DNA from: Thiohalobacter sp.
GTDB taxonomy: Bacteria > Pseudomonadota > Gammaproteobacteria > DSM-19610
Assembly: GCA_027080445.1 (NCBI GenBank)
Contig: JALWRY010000465.1
Coordinates: forward strand, 1 to 10,846
DNA length: 10,846 nt
Direction: 5' to 3'
Shown piece by piece: positions 6,075-10,846 of this stretch; position 1 is the first letter of the stretch, and each line of letters opens with the position of its first letter. The position numbers were made by a program, and so were the translations under genes. Below the pieces are notes generated by a model that saw only the letters and a list, made by a program, of their open reading frames with translations, was not told the DNA's origin and did no database searches.

Positions 6075-7124
6075 TCAGTGAACCAGTCGGAACTGCCAGT
6101 CACTGTCACCATTCACCGGCTCCAGTATCCTGCCCAGCCGGATCAGCCGCATCAGGCTTTGTTCAGAAGTATTCAGGCGTAAGGAAAACTGCACTTCATC
6201 ACCGGCCACCATCGCCACCTGGACCTGTTCTACCGGGCTCAGTGACGCCAGGTACGCCTCCACCCTGGCGTAATCTGCCAGCTTGCCAATCCCCTGGATC
6301 GACACCAGCTGACTGGTCTGGTCGCTGGCGACCATCGCGTACTGCGTTCCCAGCAGGCCGGCGGCCTCTGCCACGCCCGCACGAACAAGCGCCTCCCCGC
6401 TGGCGGCATGCGTTGTCCAGTTCTGCCGCGCGCCGACGCCAAGCAAGGACCACTGCCCGCTCCAGTCACCGCGCGAATGCTCCAGCCGCCCCACCAGCAC
6501 CACTTGTGGGCGATAACGTTCCGAGGCCTTCTGCACGGCGCCCAGGAAGCCTCCCCACAGGTCGGAGAAACTCACCGCATGCTGATCCTGAAGATCGAGC
6601 AGCGGCAGGCTGGCCGGCAAGCCGAACTGTTGTGCCGCATCGCGCAGCTCGCCAGCCAGCGGGTTCTCGCTGCTATCGGACACCAGGAAACGCCGGCCCA
6701 TGTCATCCACGGCAAGCCAGACCAGCACATCCGGCCGGTCGCGCCCCCAGTAGGGCAACCCCCGTTCGCGCAAGGCGCGCCTGAGCGCCACTTCATCAAA
6801 CTGCGCCCACAGGCGTAAGGTTGCAGCTTCACCGGGAACCGTGGCGGGTGTTTCACTGAAACGAAACTGGGCGACAAACCGCCCCGGTTTGGCGAGCAGT
6901 TGCTGGCCGGCTTCGCTGTTGACCACACCGGCATCACCCGTAATCCGCACCAGCACCGTGGCCAACGCCTGTTGCAGTGCCGCCTGACGCGCCTCCACGT
7001 CACGCCCCGTGGCCGGTGCATCGGCCTGAAACAGCTTGTCCAGATGCGCCGCCAGCACACTCTGATCAAACGCCAGCAAACACAGCCCGCAAAGCAGCGC
7101 GCGGCGCAACATCGAAGCTTTCAT
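6075..7124 (-). CDS. DUF2066 family exported protein
   Basis: The start is ATG 7124, with a GGGGG-A purine stretch about 6 bases upstream (complement of about 7131-7136). The 349 residues open with a Sec signal peptide (LRRALLCGLCLLAFDQSVLA), with a likely cut after Ala25 or Ala26. The mature part has mixed alpha/beta character, with no membrane helix or catalytic motif that I can see. Its place divergent from purM and upstream of hda matches the DUF2066 gene of Pseudomonas and relatives. Recognisable pieces are the ALATVLVRITGD (53-64) and LLAKPGRFVAQFRF (76-89) segments, the LWAQFDEVALRRALRERGLPYWG region (104-126) and a VLVWLAVDD strand (132-140). The function is unknown; it is likely a periplasmic or envelope protein. 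It heads a three-gene operon with the lipid synthase and hda. Confidence 0.87.
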   Translation of the reverse strand: MKASMLRRALLCGLCLLAFDQSVLAAHLDKLFQADAPATGRDVEARQAALQQALATVLVRITGDAGVVNSEAGQQLLAKPGRFVAQFRFSETPATVPGEAATLRLWAQFDEVALRRALRERGLPYWGRDRPDVLVWLAVDDMGRRFLVSDSSENPLAGELRDAAQQFGLPASLPLLDLQDQHAVSFSDLWGGFLGAVQKASERYRPQVVLVGRLEHSRGDWSGQWSLLGVGARQNWTTHAASGEALVRAGVAEAAGLLGTQYAMVASDQTSQLVSIQGIGKLADYARVEAYLASLSPVEQVQVAMVAGDEVQFSLRLNTSEQSLMRLIRLGRILEPVNGDSDWQFRLVH

Positions 7125-7262
7125 TCATATCCCCCGGAAATCCCGATTCCGTACCTTACCATAGGTCGGGAAGCTCACTCAGCACCTCCACCCCCACAGC
7201 AGGTGCATTTCGCCGGCGGCGGTTTCCTAGTAATATGGCGCTTTTCCCGTTTGGAGTCCGCT
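7125..7262. promoter_or_regulatory. Divergent intergenic region between the DUF2066 and purM operons
   Basis: These 138 bases must carry the promoters of both operons. Toward purM, TAATAT at 7231-7236 is a fair -10 with no good -35. Toward DUF2066, TATGGT (complement of about 7168-7173) is a possible -10, also with a poor -35. An inverted repeat with arms GCACCT (7182-7187) and AGGTGC (7201-7206) lies between them. I could not find a sequence like the E. coli PurR operator. A GGAG at 7253-7256, 6 bases before GTG 7263, fixes the purM start. Confidence 0.4.
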
Positions 7263-8321
7263 GTGTCCGGCCAGAATTCCTCAACTCCCGGTTCGTCGAT
7301 CAGTTACCGTGACGCCGGCGTCGATCTCGATGCCGGCAATTCACTGGTCGAACGCATCAAGCCCGTCGTCGCCAGAACCCGCCGCCCCGGCGTAGTGTCC
7401 GGCCTCGGCGGTTTCGGCGCCCTGTTTGAACTGCCGCTGGACCGTTACCGCCAGCCGCTGCTGGTGTCCGGCACCGACGGCGTCGGCACCAAGCTCAAAC
7501 TCGCCATCGACAGCGGCAAGCACGACACCATCGGCATTGACCTGGTCGCCATGTGCGCCAATGACATTATCGTGCAGGGTGCCGAGCCGCTGTTCTTCCT
7601 CGACTACTACGCCACCGGCAAGCTCGACGTGGACATTGCCGCCGACGTGGTCACTGGCATCGGCCGCGGCTGCGAACTGGCGGGCGCTGCGCTGATCGGC
7701 GGCGAGACCGCGGAAATGCCCGGCATGTACCAGGCCGAGGACTACGACCTGGCCGGCTTCTGCGTCGGCATTGTAGAAAAAGACAAGGTCATCGATGGCC
7801 AGTCGGTACAGGCCGGCGATGCGCTGATTGCGCTGGCGTCCTCCGGGCCACATTCCAACGGCTATTCACTGATCCGCAAAATCCTTGATGTCAGCGGCGC
7901 AGGCTTCGACCAGCCACTGGATGGCAAGCCCTTGATCGACTGGCTGCTGGAACCCACCCGCATCTACGTGAAATCACTGCTGGCATTGCTGGAACAGGTC
8001 GACGTCCACAGCCTGTGCCACGTCACCGGAGGCGGTCTGCCGGAAAACCTGCCGCGCATGTTGCCGGAAAATACCATCGCCAACCTTGACACCGGCAGCT
8101 GGCAATGGCCCACCGTGTTCCGCTGGTTGCAGGAACAGGGCAACGTGGACCGCTTCGAAATGTACCGCACCCTCAACTGCGGCATCGGCATGGTGATCTG
8201 CGTACCGGACGCACACTGCGACAAGGCCATCACACTACTGCAGGACCAGGGTGAAACCGCGTGGCGACTGGGCCGCGTGGAAGCCGGCGAAGGCGAGGCG
8301 CGCGTCGAACTGAATGACTGA
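7263..8321 (+). CDS. purM: Phosphoribosylformylglycinamidine cyclo-ligase (AIR synthetase)
   Basis: The start is GTG 7263 with GGAG 6 bases upstream. The frame is open for 360 bases further upstream, but that part is antisense to DUF2066. The 352 residues are close to the 345 of E. coli PurM. They show SYRDAGVDLDAGNSLVERIKP (14-34), GTDGVGTKLKLA (70-81), the CANDIIVQGAEPLFFLDYYATGKLD block and GGETAEMPGMY (146-156), all typical of AIR synthetase. The enzyme uses ATP to close formylglycinamidine ribonucleotide to aminoimidazole ribonucleotide, the fifth step of purine synthesis, as a cytoplasmic dimer. It overlaps purN by 8 bases, so the two are co-transcribed. Confidence 0.97.
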   Translation: MSGQNSSTPGSSISYRDAGVDLDAGNSLVERIKPVVARTRRPGVVSGLGGFGALFELPLDRYRQPLLVSGTDGVGTKLKLAIDSGKHDTIGIDLVAMCANDIIVQGAEPLFFLDYYATGKLDVDIAADVVTGIGRGCELAGAALIGGETAEMPGMYQAEDYDLAGFCVGIVEKDKVIDGQSVQAGDALIALASSGPHSNGYSLIRKILDVSGAGFDQPLDGKPLIDWLLEPTRIYVKSLLALLEQVDVHSLCHVTGGGLPENLPRMLPENTIANLDTGSWQWPTVFRWLQEQGNVDRFEMYRTLNCGIGMVICVPDAHCDKAITLLQDQGETAWRLGRVEAGEGEARVELND

Positions 8322-8973
8322 AGCGCACGCCCCTGTAAAGCTGGTGGTCCTGATCTCGGGCCGCGGCTCCAACCTGCGAGCCATTCTCGACGCCATCGAT
8401 GCCGGTGAACTGTCCGCCGTAGTCAGTGCCGTCATCAGTAACCGCGCCGAAGCACCCGGCCTGGTGTATGCCCGTGAACGCGCTATCGACACCCTCGCGC
8501 TGGATGCCCGGGACTATCCCGACCGCGAAGCCTACGACCAGGCCCTGCAGGGCATGGTCGACCTGTTCCACCCCGGGCTGGTGGTGCTGGCCGGTTTCAT
8601 GCGCATCCTTACCCCGGGATTCGTGCGTCACTATGCGGGACGCCTGATTAACATCCACCCATCCCTGTTGCCCGAGTTTCGTGGCCTCAACACCCACCAG
8701 CGCGCCATCGAGGCCGGCGCCGACGAACACGGTGCCAGCGTTCATTTTGTCACGGAAGAACTCGATGGCGGCCCGGTCATTGCGCAGGTGCACGTCCCTG
8801 TGCTGGTCGAGGACAGCCCCGAGTCACTGGCGCAGCGCGTTCTGGAACAGGAACACCACCTCTACGTTAAGGTCATACAGTGGATAGCGGAAGGTCGTGT
8901 CACGCTGGAAGACGACGGGCCACATTTCGATGGCAAGCCACTGAAAACGCCGAAACAACTGGAGGCAAAGTGA
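8314..8973 (+). CDS. purN: Phosphoribosylglycinamide formyltransferase 1 (GAR transformylase)
   Basis: The 219-residue product matches PurN: the nucleotide-binding opening LVVLISGRGSNLRAI (10-24) and the active-site INIHPSLLP (112-120) with Asn113 and His115. HFVTEELDGGPVIAQ (144-158) carries Asp151, the equivalent of the E. coli Asn106-His108-Asp144 set. It transfers a formyl group from 10-formyltetrahydrofolate to GAR, the third step of purine synthesis. The ATG lies inside the end of purM (8-base overlap) with no good ribosome site of its own, so it is likely translated by coupling. Residues after the catalytic block read EFRGLNTHQRA where E. coli has a PGLHTHRQA version, a normal variation. 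Confidence 0.96.
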   Translation: MTEAHAPVKLVVLISGRGSNLRAILDAIDAGELSAVVSAVISNRAEAPGLVYARERAIDTLALDARDYPDREAYDQALQGMVDLFHPGLVVLAGFMRILTPGFVRHYAGRLINIHPSLLPEFRGLNTHQRAIEAGADEHGASVHFVTEELDGGPVIAQVHVPVLVEDSPESLAQRVLEQEHHLYVKVIQWIAEGRVTLEDDGPHFDGKPLKTPKQLEAK

Positions 8974-9755
8974 TCCTGAACCGCAACATGACCTGGCCGA
9001 AGCGGTATTCACACCGCCTCGCCCTGCTGATGACGATGCTGCTTGCCTCGCTGATCACCCAGGCCGCCCGCGCCGGCGCGGAAGCTCTCTACCCCGAATT
9101 TGTCGCCCACTACATCGTTCGCGCCAACGGTATCAAGGTGGGTAAAGCCACTTTCTCCCTGCAGCGTGAAGGCGCCGATGAGTACCTCTACCGGCAACAT
9201 TCCGAATCTACCGGGGTCGGCGCCTTGCTGGGTTCGGACGAATCCACCCAGTCCAGCCGCTGGCGCTACGTGGATGGCGAAATCCAGCCGCTGGAATTTC
9301 GCTCGCAACGCAAACACGGCGATGACGACGATAACGCCCACCTGTTTTTCGACTGGAAGCAGATGCATGTGGTGAACCGTGGCGCCGGCAAACACTGGGA
9401 CATCGCCTTCCCCGACGGCACACTCGACAGCCTGACCATGCAACTGGCCATGCTGTTCGACCTGCGCGACAACAAAACCCACCTTAAATACGATGTCGCC
9501 ACACGCGGACGTATCAAACACTACCTGTTCGAGGTCGCCGGACGGGACACCATCAAACTGCCCTTCGGCAACTACGAGACCGTGCGTGCGGAACGCCGGG
9601 ATGATAAAAAAGACGACAGCCTGATCTGGAGCGCGCCGGAACTCAATTACTTCCCGGTGCGTTTTATCAAGAAGAAACGCGCCGGCCTCGAAGTGGAACT
9701 GCTACTGCAGAAACTGGACTTCAATCCGCCCCCTGCGCCGGGCGAGCCCGGCTAG
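8970..9755 (+). CDS. DUF3108 family exported protein
   Basis: The start is taken at GTG 8970, which overlaps the purN stop (GTGA) and follows GGAGG at 8961-8965 by 4 bases. ATG 8988, six codons on, is possible but has no ribosome site. The 261 residues start with a signal peptide (basic KRYSHR, then LALLMTMLLASLITQAARA) with a likely cut near Ala35. The mature part (YPEFVAHYIVRANGIKVGKATFSLQ...) is beta-rich and matches DUF3108, which sits after purN in Pseudomonas as I recall it. Other typical pieces are RYVDGEIQPLEFRSQR, DNAHLFFDWKQ and a C-terminal NYFPVRFIKKKRAGLEVELLLQKL. The family is thought to be envelope-located. No enzymatic motif is visible, so the function is unknown. Confidence 0.9.
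   Translation: MILNRNMTWPKRYSHRLALLMTMLLASLITQAARAGAEALYPEFVAHYIVRANGIKVGKATFSLQREGADEYLYRQHSESTGVGALLGSDESTQSSRWRYVDGEIQPLEFRSQRKHGDDDDNAHLFFDWKQMHVVNRGAGKHWDIAFPDGTLDSLTMQLAMLFDLRDNKTHLKYDVATRGRIKHYLFEVAGRDTIKLPFGNYETVRAERRDDKKDDSLIWSAPELNYFPVRFIKKKRAGLEVELLLQKLDFNPPPAPGEPG
9737..9752. other. GC stem-loop at the convergent end of DUF3108 and dcd
   Basis: GCCGGG and CCCGGC form a perfect 6-base stem with loop CGAG, ending just before the DUF3108 stop and 13 bases beyond the dcd stop. No T run follows on either strand, so it is not a classical terminator. It could slow transcription or protect mRNA ends, or simply reflect Pro/Gly codons. Confidence 0.3.
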
Positions 9756-9764
9756 ACAGCTGAA

Positions 9765-10334
9765 TCAGGCCCTTGGCAGCGTCACCCCGGTCTGCCCCTG
9801 GTACTTGCCGCCCCGATCACGGTAGGAGGTTTCACACACCTCGTCGGCTCCCAGGAACAGCACCTGCGCCACACCCTCGTTGGCGTAGATTTTCGCCGGC
9901 AGCGGCGTGGTGTTGGAGAACTCCAGCGTGACGTGCCCTTCCCACTCCGGCTCCAGCGGCGTGACATTGACGATAATCCCGCAGCGCGCATAGGTGGACT
10001 TGCCCAGGCAGATGGTCAACACATCGCGCGGGATACGGAAATACTCCACCGTGCGCGCCAGCGCAAAGGAATTGGGCGGGATAATGCAGACATCGGATTT
10101 CACGTTGACGAAGCTGTTGTCATCGAAATTCTTGGGATCGACCACGGCGGAATTGATATTGGTGAAAATCTTGAATTCATCGGCACAGCGGATGTCATAG
10201 CCGTAGCTCGACGTACCGTAGGAGATCACCCGCCCCACACCATCGTGCTCACGCACCTGCCCCGCCACGAACGGCTCAATCATGCCTGCCTGCTCCGCCA
10301 TGCGGCGAATCCACTGATCGGATTTAATCGACAT
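9765..10334 (-). CDS. dcd: dCTP deaminase
   Basis: The start is ATG 10334 (MSIKSDQWIRRMAEQ), the standard family opening, with AGGA 8 bases upstream. The longer frame from 10388 adds residues not found in the family. The 189-residue product belongs to the proteobacterial ~188-residue Dcd group. Diagnostic blocks are SYGTSSYGYDIRCADEF (38-54), IIPPNSFALARTVEYFRIPR (84-103), LGKSTYARCGI (110-120) and VTLEFSNTTPLPAKIY (135-150), with Glu138 as the expected catalytic residue. The enzyme deaminates dCTP to dUTP, the main source of dUMP for dTMP synthesis in many Gram-negative bacteria. It lies tail to tail with DUF3108 (9 bases apart) and after the GNAT gene on the same strand. A TATCGT sequence upstream could be a weak -10, but no good -35 goes with it. 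Confidence 0.97.
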   Translation of the reverse strand: MSIKSDQWIRRMAEQAGMIEPFVAGQVREHDGVGRVISYGTSSYGYDIRCADEFKIFTNINSAVVDPKNFDDNSFVNVKSDVCIIPPNSFALARTVEYFRIPRDVLTICLGKSTYARCGIIVNVTPLEPEWEGHVTLEFSNTTPLPAKIYANEGVAQVLFLGADEVCETSYRDRGGKYQGQTGVTLPRA

Positions 10335-10385
10335 TCTCTGTCCTGCCCTGAAATTCGAGCCGCAACGATACCGGGAATCGGGGCG

Positions 10386-10408
10386 CAAAAAAAGTGCTGC
10401 GGGGCGGA
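10386..10408 (-). terminator. Weak possible terminator after the GNAT gene
   Basis: On the minus strand, after the GNAT stop, a short GCGG...CCGC stem is possible, followed by AGCAC and then a run of seven T (complement of 10387-10393). The stem is only 4 base pairs and is not next to the T run, so termination between the GNAT gene and dcd is uncertain. Confidence 0.25.
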
Positions 10409-10415
10409 AAGGCCG

Positions 10416-10846
10416 CTATTCCACCACCCGCATGTAGTAACGATGATCATCTTCCCGGTACACGCGGAAACCGATGCGCGCATACAGCCTCAGGGCCGGA
10501 TTGGTTTTCAGCAGGATAAGCTCCAGCGGCAGCCGCCGCGCGTTGGCTTCATCGATGAGCTGCCTGATCAGGTATCCACCGATACCCTTCCCCTGAAAAG
10601 CTTCATCAATGTGAATGGCCTCAAGCACCAGCCTGTCATGCCGGCAACTGACCGTCATTCGGCCGATGTCTTCACCATCGCATTGAATGATCCGGGTTTT
10701 CGCCTGGTCGAATTGATTGATTGAAAAATAGTGCGCCCAGTCTTCCGGGCGGTTCCATGTTGTCTCAACATACGCGCGCATCGTTCGCTCAGTAAGATTA
10801 TTGACGAAATCCCTGTCGCGTTCTGTCGATTGGCGCAGCGTGATGT
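10416..10846 (-). CDS. GNAT family N-acetyltransferase, N-terminus outside window
   Basis: The frame stays open from the stop (complement of 10416-10418) to the window edge. The ATG at 10781 is internal: the 21 codons before it read ITLRQSTERDRDFVNNLTERT, which is the normal first strand and helix of a GNAT protein, followed by MRAYVETTWNRPEDW. The true start is therefore just past position 10846, and few residues are missing. The acetyl-CoA-binding motif A is FQGKGIGGYLIRQLI (Q-x-x-G-x-G/A type), followed by the NPALRLYARIGFRVYRED block common in this fold. The family moves an acetyl group from acetyl-CoA to an amine. The substrate cannot be told. The gene is upstream of dcd on the same strand with 81 bases between them. 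Confidence 0.9.
   Translation of the reverse strand, partial: ITLRQSTERDRDFVNNLTERTMRAYVETTWNRPEDWAHYFSINQFDQAKTRIIQCDGEDIGRMTVSCRHDRLVLEAIHIDEAFQGKGIGGYLIRQLIDEANARRLPLELILLKTNPALRLYARIGFRVYREDDHRYYMRVVE

Noticed and set aside
6065..6112. 16 extra N-terminal residues on the CDP-alcohol transferase
   Set aside because: They would overlap the end of DUF2066 by 38 bases and precede the standard IPNLITFGR opening.
6900..7262. Upstream extension of the purM frame
   Set aside because: It is antisense to the DUF2066 signal-peptide end; GGAG before GTG 7263 and the family length set the start there.
8230..8793. 187-codon minus-strand open frame over purM/purN
   Set aside because: It is a shadow of purN in a GC-rich genome; no ribosome site or family match.
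1..10846. Mobile elements, CRISPR arrays, tRNA/rRNA genes, toxin-antitoxin or phage defence genes
   Set aside because: Looked for on both strands by eye; no transposase, terminal repeats, regularly spaced repeats or defence-type domains were seen. The region reads as core chromosome.

Overview
The window looks like a piece of the core chromosome of a GC-rich gammaproteobacterium. The evidence is the gene content and order: divergent purM-purN-DUF3108 and DUF2066-hda blocks, followed by arsC, wrbA and DUF2069. From memory this resembles the PA0943-PA0950 neighbourhood of Pseudomonas aeruginosa, but the extra genes and protein details point to another lineage, perhaps Chromatiales/Ectothiorhodospiraceae. 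The taxon is an inference. No mobile element, CRISPR array, rRNA or tRNA gene was seen, and base composition looks even throughout.

Layout. (1) Positions 1-2041 on + hold the C-terminal end of a class I (Fe-S) fumarase and a 522-residue protein with a PilZ-like C-terminal domain. A symmetric hairpin with A and T tracts at 2047-2070 can terminate transcription from both sides. (2) Positions 2101-3376 on - hold two neighbouring envelope proteins of the DUF4398 type: a short one with an N-terminal hydrophobic anchor, then a lipoprotein ending in LysM. The second has its own good promoter with an inverted repeat in its spacer. (3) Positions 3504-4815 on + form a tight arsC-like / wrbA / DUF2069 operon. 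(4) Positions 4812-7124 on - form a DUF2066 / CDP-alcohol phosphatidyltransferase / hda operon, meeting the previous operon tail to tail with overlapping stop codons. (5) Positions 7263-9755 on + form purM-purN-DUF3108, divergent from DUF2066. (6) Positions 9765-10846 on - hold dcd and a GNAT acetyltransferase whose 5' end lies beyond the window.

How the genes fit together. purM and purN catalyse two steps of purine synthesis, dcd feeds dUTP/dTTP synthesis, and Hda resets DnaA after replication starts, so nucleotide supply and replication control sit close together. Around them are envelope functions: the DUF4398/LysM proteins, DUF3108, DUF2066, DUF2069 and a phospholipid synthase that looks more like the CDP-alcohol type of cardiolipin synthase than like PgsA. 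arsC and wrbA are redox/stress genes.

Nothing here amounts to a clearly new system. The points most worth a second look are the cardiolipin-synthase-like gene in the hda operon, the CXXC version of the ArsC-family protein, the PilZ-like protein with an apparently degenerate ligand site, and the dyad inside the LysM-lipoprotein promoter.
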